DNA of 64,000 bases from Nonomuraea wenchangensis (lineage in GTDB: Bacteria > Actinomycetota > Actinomycetes > Streptosporangiales > Streptosporangiaceae), in contig NZ_FOHX01000024.1 of NCBI RefSeq assembly GCF_900111685.1, positions 62,001-126,000 of the forward strand. Direction: 5' to 3'. The position numbers and the translations under genes were made by a program. This document shows, in pieces, positions 7,284 to 14,536 of the stretch. Positions within the stretch are counted from its first letter, which is position 1. Every line of letters begins with the position of its first letter. Below the pieces are notes generated by a model that searched no databases, was not told the DNA's origin, and worked only from the letters and a program-made list of their open reading frames with translations.

Positions 7284-9181
7284 TGCACAACACCTCCTGC
7301 ACCCCGCCCCGCCCCCTCCACGCGCAGTGGCCCGTGATCGCAGCCCACCCCACCCAGCCGACCGCCTGGCCTCAGGAGACGCTGCCGGTCCGACCGGCCC
7401 CTTCCTTCGAGCCACCCACCGTCCGGCGCACGCCGAGCATCCGATCAACATCGTCCGAAAACGCCCGGCCACCAGCTCCACCGGCCGCATCCACATCAGA
7501 GCCGGCAAGGCCCTCCCAACAACCGCCTCCCGGTGACGTCACCACGAAGCGCCTCCCACAGAGCACCCACCAGCGCGCACCTGCACCAGCGCCACGGCAG
7601 GCATGTGACCCGACACGACCCCTCACGCCAGGAGACCAGCCACCACCAGGGCCGACCCCTGCTCCACCAACGCCCGTTCCGTCGAGCACATCGGCCACAT
7701 CTCTCACGATTGCCACATCCGGCTCGTCATCCGCCACATCAGCGCTGTCCGCCATATCAGCGCCATCTGCCAGATCCGCGCCGTCGGCTAGATCCGCGCC
7801 ATGCGCCACATCCGCTCGATCCGAGCACGCAGCTCGCGCCGCGCTGATGCGCGCCGCGGACGTAGGCGACCCAATCATGGGCCGTCTGGTGGCGGGCTAC
7901 GGAGCGGCCACGGCGGCGGACGCAATCCGCGCCCGCTCCCTCCCGCCCGAGTTCATCGAACAGGAGACGACGGGACGAGACCGCCCCCGTGGCGAGCTGA
8001 CAGCCCGTCTGAACGCCTGGCACGCCCGCTTGGCTGCCTCCAACCCGGCTGCTGACATCGAGAACGGCGAAAGGGCCGGCGCCCGCCTCATCGTCCCAGG
8101 CGACGCCGAATGGCCCACCCAGCTCGACCAACTCGGCCCGAGCCGTCCCCTCGGTCTCTGGCTGCGCGGCGCGGTCGACCTCCGCTTCTCCTGCCTCAAG
8201 TCCGTGGCGCTGGTAGGCGCTCGCTCCGCGACCGCGTACGGCATGCACACAGCGGCGGAGTTCGGCGTTGGCCTCGGCGAGTCCGGCTGGACGGTCGTGT
8301 CGGGCGGCGCCTTCGGCGTGGACAGCGCCGCGCACAGGGGAGCGCTGACCGCCGGAGCCCCGACCGTCGTCGTGCTGGCTTGCGGTGTCGACATCTGCTA
8401 CCCCAGCAGTCACGACATCCTGTTCGCCAAAATCAGAGACCAGGGGGTGATCGTGAGCGAATGCCCACCAGGAACGCACCCCACCCGAGCTCGCTTCCTC
8501 ATCAGAAACCGCCTGATCGCAGCTCTGTCGCGAGGCACCGTGGTGGTGGAAGCCGCCCTGCGCAGCGGCGCCCTCAACACCGCCACCCACGCCCTGACGC
8601 TCAACCGGCACCTGGCCGCCGTACCCGGCCCCATCACCTCCCGCCTGTCGGACGGATGCCACCGCCTCCTCCGCGAACGCAAGGCGGTGTGCGTCACCTC
8701 CCCTGAAGAGGTCATCGACCTCGTCGGCGTGATGGGCGACGACCTGGTCTCACATCCCCGCACCCCGGCGGTCGCGCGAGACAGGCTCAACGACGTGACA
8801 AAGAGGGTGCTGGACGCCGTACCGACTCGAAAAGGCGCTGGTCCGGCTTCGATAGCGGTCGCGGCCGGGGTGGACTTGAGCGTCGCCCTCAGCGCCCTGG
8901 GCGGCCTTGCCGCCGCCGGCTACATCGAACGCTCCGCAGGTGGTTGGCGCCTCCGCAAACAAGCGACCTCCTACCGCAAGGCACCTGACTCCGCGGCCCT
9001 CGAACCCCCGCACATCGACATCGACGCCGATCCATCCCAGGACCCGCCCTTCCCGGACGAGGACGACCTCGTACGCCGCGAACACAACCTCCCCGCTCCC
9101 GACGAGGTTCCTCAGAGTTCCGCACGCCCTGCAAGACAAACGAACCCGAACAACACACAGCTCCACCAAGGAACACTCTGA
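7283..9181 (+). CDS. dprA: DNA-processing protein DprA with a long low-complexity N-terminal extension
   Basis: DprA loads RecA on incoming single-stranded DNA. The Rossmann-fold core is clear: VALVGARSATAYG, WTVVSGGAFGVDSAAHRG, VSECPPGTHPTRARFLIRNR and VVEAALRSGALNTA. A C-terminal winged-helix segment (SIAVAAGVDLSVALSALGG) and an acidic tail follow. From ATG 7283 the product is 632 residues, far longer than the usual 300-400. About 180 N-terminal residues are Pro/Ser/Thr/Ala-rich with six-residue repeats (SAxSAP) and no recognisable fold. Homology begins near EHAARAALMRAADVG (about 7820). The start is chosen for its TGATG overlap with comM; an internal start near 7849 would remove the extension. 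No proven start can be given. Confidence 0.88.
   Translation: MHNTSCTPPRPLHAQWPVIAAHPTQPTAWPQETLPVRPAPSFEPPTVRRTPSIRSTSSENARPPAPPAASTSEPARPSQQPPPGDVTTKRLPQSTHQRAPAPAPRQACDPTRPLTPGDQPPPGPTPAPPTPVPSSTSATSLTIATSGSSSATSALSAISAPSARSAPSARSAPCATSARSEHAARAALMRAADVGDPIMGRLVAGYGAATAADAIRARSLPPEFIEQETTGRDRPRGELTARLNAWHARLAASNPAADIENGERAGARLIVPGDAEWPTQLDQLGPSRPLGLWLRGAVDLRFSCLKSVALVGARSATAYGMHTAAEFGVGLGESGWTVVSGGAFGVDSAAHRGALTAGAPTVVVLACGVDICYPSSHDILFAKIRDQGVIVSECPPGTHPTRARFLIRNRLIAALSRGTVVVEAALRSGALNTATHALTLNRHLAAVPGPITSRLSDGCHRLLRERKAVCVTSPEEVIDLVGVMGDDLVSHPRTPAVARDRLNDVTKRVLDAVPTRKGAGPASIAVAAGVDLSVALSALGGLAAAGYIERSAGGWRLRKQATSYRKAPDSAALEPPHIDIDADPSQDPPFPDEDDLVRREHNLPAPDEVPQSSARPARQTNPNNTQLHQGTL
7709..7816. 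repeat. 18-bp tandem array inside dprA, six units
   Basis: Units begin at 7709, 7727, 7745, 7763, 7781 and 7799, for example CTGTCCGCCATATCAGCG and CCATCTGCCAGATCCGCG. In the dprA frame they encode hexapeptides such as SALSAI, SAPSAR and SAPCAT. The array sits at the end of the low-complexity extension, just before conserved DprA sequence begins. Confidence 0.75.
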
Positions 9182-9603
9182 ACGGAAGGTGACCGGCAAG
9201 AGTCCGGCCGCCAGCCTGGCCTGGCCACGCGCTGCGTAGCCGACAAGCACGAAACCGTGATCGGGAGCGGAGCAGGAGCAGCCTGAGGCGAGGGACAGCG
9301 ACATAGGCCACGCCGTCACCATCGACGAGCTGCCAGCTACGAAGGGCCCAGTCCGCGCGGACAGAACAAGTCCGCGCGGCAGGCTGTCCTCCGGCGTCCA
9401 CCGCAGAGGTATGTGCGGTGGCGGTGGCGAGTGGGTGCGCGGGTGTGCGTTGGTGGGTTGCTGGCTTCGGTCGCCGTCACTGGCCGGGATGTACGTGCGA
9501 AGCGGGTGGTGGTGAGGGGAGCTGACGTTGTGGGCGTGTGGCAGGTGGGTTTGGGGGCGGCTTCGGGTGGCACGATCGATTGTGGTTACTGCGGCCGGGA
9601 GGG
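9182..9603. other. Non-coding gap dprA-xerC
   Basis: About 420 bp without a supported gene. The plus strand is C-rich before about 9.33 kb and G-rich from about 9.4 kb onward. A 12-bp palindrome and a direct repeat lie at the change point. Streptomyces carries the sigma factor gene whiG downstream of dprA; nothing resembling it is here. Confidence 0.6.
9351..9379. repeat. Palindrome plus direct repeat at the GC-skew switch
   Basis: GTCCGCGCGGAC at 9351-9362 is a perfect 12-bp palindrome. Its first ten bases recur at 9370-9379, 19 bp downstream. It could be a protein-binding site for xerC or simply chance in GC-rich DNA. It does not resemble an actinobacterial dif site. Confidence 0.5.
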
Positions 9604-10491
9604 GTGGGTTTGGGGAGGGACGAGGTTCTTGGGGCGTTCGGGCGCTACCTGCGGTTCGAGCGGGATCTTTCGCCGCATACGGTGCGGGCCTATCTGACTG
9701 ATGTCAGCAGCTTGCTCGATCACCTGACTGGTTCCATTGAGGACCTTGATATCGCGGTGCTGCGGGAGTGGCTGGCCGAACAGCATGATGCTGGGAAAGC
9801 GCGCGCGACTTTGGCGCGGCGGGCGGCCTGTGCTCGGACTTTCACCGCCTACTGTCACCGGCAGGGGTGGTTGGACGCGGATCCCGGATTGTTGTTGGGG
9901 AGCGCCAAGGCGCCGCGGGACTTGCCGGCGGTGCTCGATCAGGAACAGGCGCAGGAAGTCATGAATTCGGCCCCCGGCGTGGAGCCCAAGGAACTCCGCG
10001 ATCGGGCGATTCTTGAGCTGTTGTACGCCACTGGTGTCCGGGTGAGTGAGCTGTGCGGGCTCGATGTGGATGACGTGGATCGGGATCGGCACGTTGTTCG
10101 CGTCATGGGAAAGGGGCGCAAGGAGCGTTCAGTGCCGTTCGGGTTGCCTGCGCTGCGAGCGCTGGACCAGTGGTGCATTCACGGGCGGGCACTCTGGGTG
10201 CGGGCGGGTTCGGGGCCGGCGCTCTTTCTCGGGGTACGGGGAGGGCGCATCGACGCGGGGACGGTTCGGCGGGTGGTGCACGCGGCGTTGGCGCAGGTTG
10301 AAGGTGCTCCCGACATGGGACCGCACGGGCTGCGGCACAGCGCGGCTACTCATCTGCTGGAGGGCGGGGCGGATCTGCGAAGTGTGCAGGAGCTCCTTGG
10401 GCATGCGTCGTTGAACAGCACACAGATTTATACCCATGTCTCGATCGAGCGGTTGCGGGCGGCGTACAAGCAAGCTCATCCCAGGGCGTGA
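9604..10491 (+). CDS. xerC: Tyrosine recombinase XerC
   Basis: XerC with XerD resolves chromosome dimers at dif. The product is about 295 residues: an N-terminal SAM-like DNA-binding domain (LRFERDLSPHTVRAYLTDV) and a catalytic domain with Arg146 in GVRVSELCG, the lysine in MGKGRKERSVP, HGLRHSAATHL, LGHASL and nucleophile Tyr276 in QIYTHVS. These are all six catalytic positions. The start is uncertain. GTG 9604 lies very close to the GGGAGG at 9597-9602, and TTG 9610 has better spacing; the frame is also open back to 9538. Codon use is less GC-biased and more G-rich than in yraN-comM-dprA. It is a housekeeping Xer protein, not an integrase of a mobile element. Confidence 0.92.
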   Translation: MGLGRDEVLGAFGRYLRFERDLSPHTVRAYLTDVSSLLDHLTGSIEDLDIAVLREWLAEQHDAGKARATLARRAACARTFTAYCHRQGWLDADPGLLLGSAKAPRDLPAVLDQEQAQEVMNSAPGVEPKELRDRAILELLYATGVRVSELCGLDVDDVDRDRHVVRVMGKGRKERSVPFGLPALRALDQWCIHGRALWVRAGSGPALFLGVRGGRIDAGTVRRVVHAALAQVEGAPDMGPHGLRHSAATHLLEGGADLRSVQELLGHASLNSTQIYTHVSIERLRAAYKQAHPRA

Positions 10492-10592
10492 CTGACGCCA
10501 TCGTTGTGTTGGTGTGGTTCGGACTCGCTGCTTTGAGAATTCAGTGGCGTATGGCGAGTGGGTGTGAGTCGCTTGCGGCCTTACGACGAGGG

Positions 10593-11558
10593 CTAGGTGG
10601 TTGGGCCCTTGCGATGCTTGCTGCTGCCTCTTATTACGGCGGTTGCCTCACTGTTTTTGCGATGCCGGCCACTGGTAGGGCGGGGTGGTCGGCTGTTTGA
10701 GGTGCGACGGTGGTGCAGTCCGATGATCAGGAGAAGCGCGGTGAGTATGGCGACGGGCAGTGAGATCGCGGTCGGAGCGGTGGTGGGTGAAGTCGAGTTG
10801 CTCAGGAGGTAGTTGTGCGGGCGCATGCCCTCGAGTGGTGGCGGGTGAGGGTGTTTGGATTTGCCGTGCGTTCGAACTCGGGCGAGGGGTTGTGGCGGGG
10901 TGGTGCTGAGCCTTTTCGAGGGGGTGATGGCCTGGGACGGTGCGGGCCAGAAAGGGAGGAGGCGAACGGGGGCCTGGCCGAGGAGGAGAAGAGGGTTCAG
11001 GTAGCGGGAATCGCGTAGGAGGCCCCAGTGGAGGCAGGACTCAGGGCAGTGCGGGCTGGAGGTTTGGAGGAGGCCCAATTCGGTGCCGGGGGTGACGGGC
11101 TGGCCTCGTTTCACGGCGGGGATGACCGGAAGGTACGTGGTCCGCAGGCCGCCCTCATGGTCGATCGTCACCACGCCCTTTCCTCCCACCGGACCGGCGA
11201 AGCGGACCGTGCCGGCGCCCGCGGCCAGGACAGGTGTGGAGGGCGGCGCCGCCAGGTCGATGCCGCGATGACCGGCCAGCCAGCGTTCCGGAGGCGGGGT
11301 GAAGTGGCGCAGGACGCGAGGGTGGCCGTCCAGGGGCCAGCGCCAGGCCGGAGGTGGAGCCTTGGCCGACGGTGAGGCTCTGGCAGGGGGAGCGGTCAGG
11401 GTGATGAGCGTGGTTGCCAGGACCGGGGCTACGAGCGTGGTCGTCAGAAGCAGGGGGAGGAGAGCGGAGATGTTATGGAAGCGCGGAGAGCGGGCTTCGT
11501 GCGGGGTGGGGGGAAGGCGGATGGGGGAAGCCTGGTCGCCTTTGGAGTGAGAGCGCAT
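10593..11558 (-). CDS. M23 family metallopeptidase, membrane anchored
   Basis: A 321-residue LytM/M23-type peptidoglycan hydrolase homologue, the type commonly found upstream of rpsB in actinomycetes. It has a hydrophobic N-terminal segment (LLPLLLTTTLVAPVLATTLITL), an Ala/Pro-rich linker, the M23 domain (about 70-195) with the zinc ligands of GHRGIDLAA, and SCLHWGLL in place of the usual HxH. Cysteine thus replaces the first histidine. A C-terminal membrane helix (ISLPVAILTALLLIIGL) precedes a basic tail, which is unusual. It runs opposite to xerC and rpsB. The start is the most upstream ATG; the signal peptide begins 30 residues in, so a later start is possible. Confidence 0.85.
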   Translation of the reverse strand: MRSHSKGDQASPIRLPPTPHEARSPRFHNISALLPLLLTTTLVAPVLATTLITLTAPPARASPSAKAPPPAWRWPLDGHPRVLRHFTPPPERWLAGHRGIDLAAPPSTPVLAAGAGTVRFAGPVGGKGVVTIDHEGGLRTTYLPVIPAVKRGQPVTPGTELGLLQTSSPHCPESCLHWGLLRDSRYLNPLLLLGQAPVRLLPFWPAPSQAITPSKRLSTTPPQPLARVRTHGKSKHPHPPPLEGMRPHNYLLSNSTSPTTAPTAISLPVAILTALLLIIGLHHRRTSNSRPPRPTSGRHRKNSEATAVIRGSSKHRKGPTT

Positions 11559-11664
11559 GGCGGGAGTTTCCGCCAGGGGGCGGCGGGGGCGTGGCGGCGA
11601 ACGGCGTTCTGTGGATGAAGGTGCTCACGGCCCGCCGTGGTTGTGGATGCGGGGCTCGGGTGGT

Positions 11665-11844
11665 CTGGTGAGCTGGCGGACGGGCGGCTCGCGTCTGGTG
11701 CGCTGGTGGATGTGAGACTCGCGTTTGCTGCGCTGGTGGACGTGAGGTTGGCGTTTGCTGCGCTGGTGCGCGTGCGGCTCGCGTCGGCTGCATAGGCCGA
11801 CGTGGGACTCGTGGTCTGCTGCATCGGTGGATGGGGGCCGTGTC
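11665..11844. repeat. 30-bp tandem array, six degenerate units
   Basis: Units begin at 11665, 11695, 11725, 11755, 11785 and 11815. Units 2-4 are closest (shared core GCGCTGGTG and CTCGCGT ends). On the minus strand they would read as ten-residue repeats (for example RQPHVHQRSK), but no gene start or family supports this. The array lies in the 444-bp gap between the M23 gene and the MFS gene and leads directly into the dprA-like fragment. Confidence 0.75.
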
Positions 11845-11852
11845 TGCTGCAG

Positions 11853-11896
11853 GTGTCGGGGCCTTCGGCGTGGACAGCGCCGCACACAGGGGAGCG
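11853..11896 (+). pseudogene. Degenerate fragment copied from dprA
   Basis: These 44 bases match dprA bases 8297-8344 at 43 of 44 aligned positions, apart from a 4-nt deletion. They encode the GAFGVDSAAHRGA motif of the DprA Rossmann fold. Sequence on either side does not match dprA convincingly. It is a remnant of duplication or recombination and too short to encode anything functional. Confidence 0.7.
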
Positions 11897-12002
11897 GTGT
11901 GTGGGTTCGCGTCCGCCGGACTGTCGGAGGGAGGTGCTTGGATCTCTGTGGTGGCGGTCGGCGGATCTTCGTTCTCGCGGCCGAGGAGTACGGGGCGGGT
12001 GG

Positions 12003-13358
12003 TCAGGGCCAGAGGTGGCGTTTTGTGGAGATGAGGTGGCGGGTGAGGGCGTGGGGGTCCGGGCTTGGGCTGAGGGCGGGCGTGGGGTGAGGGCGTCCGG
12101 GGGTGCGGGGGCGTAGGGGGGAGAGCCAGATCCAGAACGTCGTCAGGGCCATGCCGGCGGCGCACAGCAGGATCACCGGGCGCAGGCCGATGTGGTCGGC
12201 GACGACACCGCCCGCCAGGCCGCCCAGCGCCAGGACGCCCTGAACGGCGAAGGTCATGGTGGCGTTCACGCGGCCGCGCAGCTCTTGAGGGGTCTCGCGG
12301 AGGGTGATGACGCCCAGGCACGTGGAGAAGGCGACCACGATGCCGCCCGTCATGAGACCGACGATGGTCATCGCGGTGACGTTCCACCAGAGGGGGCCGT
12401 TCAGGAGGCCGGCCGTCAGGACCTCGAAGGGGAAGAAGATCACGGTGACGAGCAGGATGCGGTTCTCGCCGTAGCGTTTTGTCAGGCGGGTGGTGAGCCA
12501 GGCGCCCACCAGGCCGCCCACGCCGCCCATCGCGATGAGGATGCCGATCAGGCCCTTGGGGATGCCCAGGGTGTTGACCATGTACAGGATGTAGACGGCC
12601 ACGTACGCCATCGCGAAGAAGTTGATCGTCACACCGGCGCCGAGGAGGGCGCGCAGGGTGGGGTGGGTGAGGACGGAGCGAAGGCCCTCGGTGACGTCGC
12701 GCCACATGCCGCGGGAGGGGGCGGGCTCGTTCCGTTCTTCCGTACGGATGGAGCGGAGGAGCAGGGCGGAGGCCAGGAACGACATCGCCTCCGCGAGGAC
12801 GGCCAGCGGCGCCGTGAAGAACTGGACGAGGAGACCGGCGAGGCTCGGGCCGCCGACCGAGGCCACTGAGTGGCATGCCTGGAGACCGGCCATCGCCTCG
12901 ACGCGCTGAGTGGGCGGGACGGTTCCGGCGACGTACGAGAAGTTCGCGGACTTGAACAGCACCGCCGCCGTGCCGATGACCAGGGCCACCACGAGGAGCC
13001 ACGGGACGCTCAGCAGACCGAGGAGCCAGGCCAGCGGGACCGACGCGGCGGCGGCGCAGGCCGCGAGCTCGCAGGCGATCATCAGCGGGCGGTGGCGGAC
13101 GAGGCGGTCGACGATCGCGCCGGCCTGCAGGCCGAACAGGAGCGCCGGGAGCGGGGCGGCGGCGGTCAGCAGACCCATCTCCGTCGGGCTGGCGGTGAGC
13201 AGCGTGACGGCCGTCAGGGGGATGGCCAGCTTGGAGACCTCGGACCCCGTGATCGAGATCGTGCGCGAGGTCCAGAGGAGGCGGTAGTCGCGCTGCCTGC
13301 GCAGGGGCGGAGGTGCCGGCAGGGGCGAGGCAGACGCAGTCTGAAGGGTTTGCTTCAT
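12003..13358 (-). CDS. MFS transporter (EntS/MFS_3-like efflux)
   Basis: A 451-residue major facilitator protein with about 12 membrane segments, similar in layout to the enterobactin exporter-like MFS_3 group and actinobacterial drug exporters. It has the motif-A-like loop AGAIVDRLVRHRPLM between helices 2 and 3, and RLTKRYGENR between helices 8 and 9. The hydrophilic C-terminal tail (PSPDPHALTRHL) is dispensable-looking. It diverges from the ArsR regulator gene 75 bp away, and the shared gap holds three inverted repeats, so it is very probably repressed by that regulator. Its substrate is unknown. This pair interrupts the conserved M23-rpsB order. Confidence 0.9.
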   Translation of the reverse strand: MKQTLQTASASPLPAPPPLRRQRDYRLLWTSRTISITGSEVSKLAIPLTAVTLLTASPTEMGLLTAAAPLPALLFGLQAGAIVDRLVRHRPLMIACELAACAAAASVPLAWLLGLLSVPWLLVVALVIGTAAVLFKSANFSYVAGTVPPTQRVEAMAGLQACHSVASVGGPSLAGLLVQFFTAPLAVLAEAMSFLASALLLRSIRTEERNEPAPSRGMWRDVTEGLRSVLTHPTLRALLGAGVTINFFAMAYVAVYILYMVNTLGIPKGLIGILIAMGGVGGLVGAWLTTRLTKRYGENRILLVTVIFFPFEVLTAGLLNGPLWWNVTAMTIVGLMTGGIVVAFSTCLGVITLRETPQELRGRVNATMTFAVQGVLALGGLAGGVVADHIGLRPVILLCAAGMALTTFWIWLSPLRPRTPGRPHPTPALSPSPDPHALTRHLISTKRHLWP

Positions 13359-13410
13359 ATTTATGAAGGTATCCCTTCAGAGTTCTGAAAGCAACGTTTC
13401 AGAGTTTGAA
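13353..13410. promoter_or_regulatory. Three inverted-repeat operator candidates between MFS and ArsR genes
   Basis: CTTCATATTTATGAAG (13353-13368, 7-bp arms) overlaps the MFS start codon. TTCAGAGTTCTGAA (13376-13389) is palindromic apart from its central two bases. TTCAGAGTTTGAA (13398-13410) is a one-base-shorter relative, 23 bp after the second. AT content is unusually high for this genome. The arrangement fits an ArsR-type dimer that represses both divergent genes. Confidence 0.7.
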
Positions 13411-13433
13411 CGTGGGCCGGGTACCTTGGGCGC

Positions 13434-14126
13434 ATGACTGCGGACTTCGACGGGCTCAGCGACCCCAAAGCGATGAGGGCGCTGGCCCATCCCGCGCGGT
13501 TGCAGATCCTCAACCGGCTCGGGGTGGAGGAGAGCGCGACCGCCACCGAGGTGGCGGAGATCGCCGGCATCACGCCCAGCGCCGCGAGCTATCACCTGCG
13601 GATGCTGGCCAAGTACGGGTTCGTGGAGGACGCGCCGCCCAGGGGCGACGGGCGGGAGCGGCTGTGGCGGACCGTCGGCAAGCCGCTGAGCGTGGGATTG
13701 CTGCCCGAGGACCAACCGGAGGTGCGGGACGCCAAGGTGGCGCTGATGGCGGCGTTCCGGCGGGAGGCGAACCAGGAAGCCGACCGGGCCCTGGCCAGCG
13801 TCGAGACGGAGCCGGAGGAATGGCGGGACGCGACGGTGTTTGACCGGACGCGGGTGAAGGTCACCGCCGAGGAGCTGACGGGGCTCTATAAGGCGATCCG
13901 GGAGCTGATCGAGCCGTATGCCGTACGGAGGCGGGAGAAAACCGGGGTGCCGGACGGGGCCAGGGCCGCCGAGGTGCAGGTCAACCTGTTCCCCGTGATC
14001 ACGAGGCCGGTTCCCGGGCTGCCGACTGAGGACCACGGGCTCGCGCAACGCGGCGCTGAGGCGGAACAGGCGGAGAGGGAGGCGAAGGGGGCGAAGGGGG
14101 GGAGCGGAGAGGGCTCGCAGGGGTGA
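13434..14126 (+). CDS. ArsR-family winged-helix transcriptional regulator
   Basis: A 230-residue regulator. The N-terminal ArsR/HTH_20 domain (about 8-90) has ALAHPARLQILNRLG, the recognition helix region ITPSAASYHLRMLAKYGFVE and a wing with GDGRERLWR. No ArsR metal-binding cysteine box (ELCVCDL) is present, so it is probably not a metal sensor. The C-terminal part (about 100-230) is charged and ends in a Lys/Gly/Glu-rich low-complexity tail. It diverges from the MFS transporter, which is the likely target. The inducing ligand cannot be inferred. Confidence 0.9.
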   Translation: MTADFDGLSDPKAMRALAHPARLQILNRLGVEESATATEVAEIAGITPSAASYHLRMLAKYGFVEDAPPRGDGRERLWRTVGKPLSVGLLPEDQPEVRDAKVALMAAFRREANQEADRALASVETEPEEWRDATVFDRTRVKVTAEELTGLYKAIRELIEPYAVRRREKTGVPDGARAAEVQVNLFPVITRPVPGLPTEDHGLAQRGAEAEQAEREAKGAKGGSGEGSQG

Positions 14127-14218
14127 GGCGTCTCCGCGTGGGCCCCAGGAAGGTTCCTGGGATGTCGAGGGAAGCCAGGGGAGGTGCAGGGGGTCCGCGG
14201 TGAGTCGGGAGGCTTTCC

Positions 14219-14292
14219 CGGGGAGTGCGGGGAGGGGGCTCTCCGGGGAGTGCGGGGAGAGGGCTCTCCCGGGAGCGAGGGGAGAGGGCTTC
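14219..14292. repeat. 25-bp tandem array, three units, G-rich
   Basis: Units begin at 14219, 14244 and 14269. The shared word is CGGGGAGTGCGGGGAGAGGG, with small changes in units 1 and 3. It sits in the 410-bp ArsR-rpsB gap. Unlike the other arrays here its period is not a multiple of three. Confidence 0.7.
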
Positions 14293-14350
14293 CCTCGGAG
14301 TGGTGGTGGGCGTTTGACCTCCGGCGGTCAGGCAGGGGCGGTGTGCAAGG

Positions 14351-14381
14351 TAGACTTTTCGGTGGCCTGTAGCCACAGGCC
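14351..14381 (+). promoter_or_regulatory. rpsB leader: possible -10 box and perfect hairpin
   Basis: TAGACT (14351-14356) could be a -10 element; no good -35 box is at the right distance. It is followed by GGCCTGT-AGCC-ACAGGCC (14364-14381), a perfect 7-bp stem with a 4-nt loop, near the expected 5' end of the rpsB mRNA. The remaining 155 bases of leader before the rpsB ATG are long enough for further structure. I cannot assign it to a known leader family. Confidence 0.4.
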
Positions 14382-14536
14382 GACTTCGCATGCCCCATTG
14401 CGGACCGCCCCATCGGTCCGGGCCCAGTGCCCGGCTGGAGCGGGTTCGGGGCATCAGGGCGGCAGACAACGCGCTGCCGCGGCACAACCGAGAACCGCGC
14501 CCATCCGCAGGGCGCCCAGACCTGGAGGACCAGCAG

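Noticed and set aside
9604..10491. Tyrosine recombinase as integrase of a mobile element
   Set aside because: It matches XerC in length and position, and no att-like repeats, tRNA gene or phage/plasmid genes are near.
10488..10700. Small gene after xerC
   Set aside because: It starts in the xerC stop, has no ribosome binding site, and overlaps the end of the M23 gene on the other strand.
11473..13002. Long minus-strand frame overlapping the MFS gene, with Pro/Ala/His repeats
   Set aside because: It only reads the 30-bp array and the MFS gene out of frame. The MFS reading with membrane helices is the real one.
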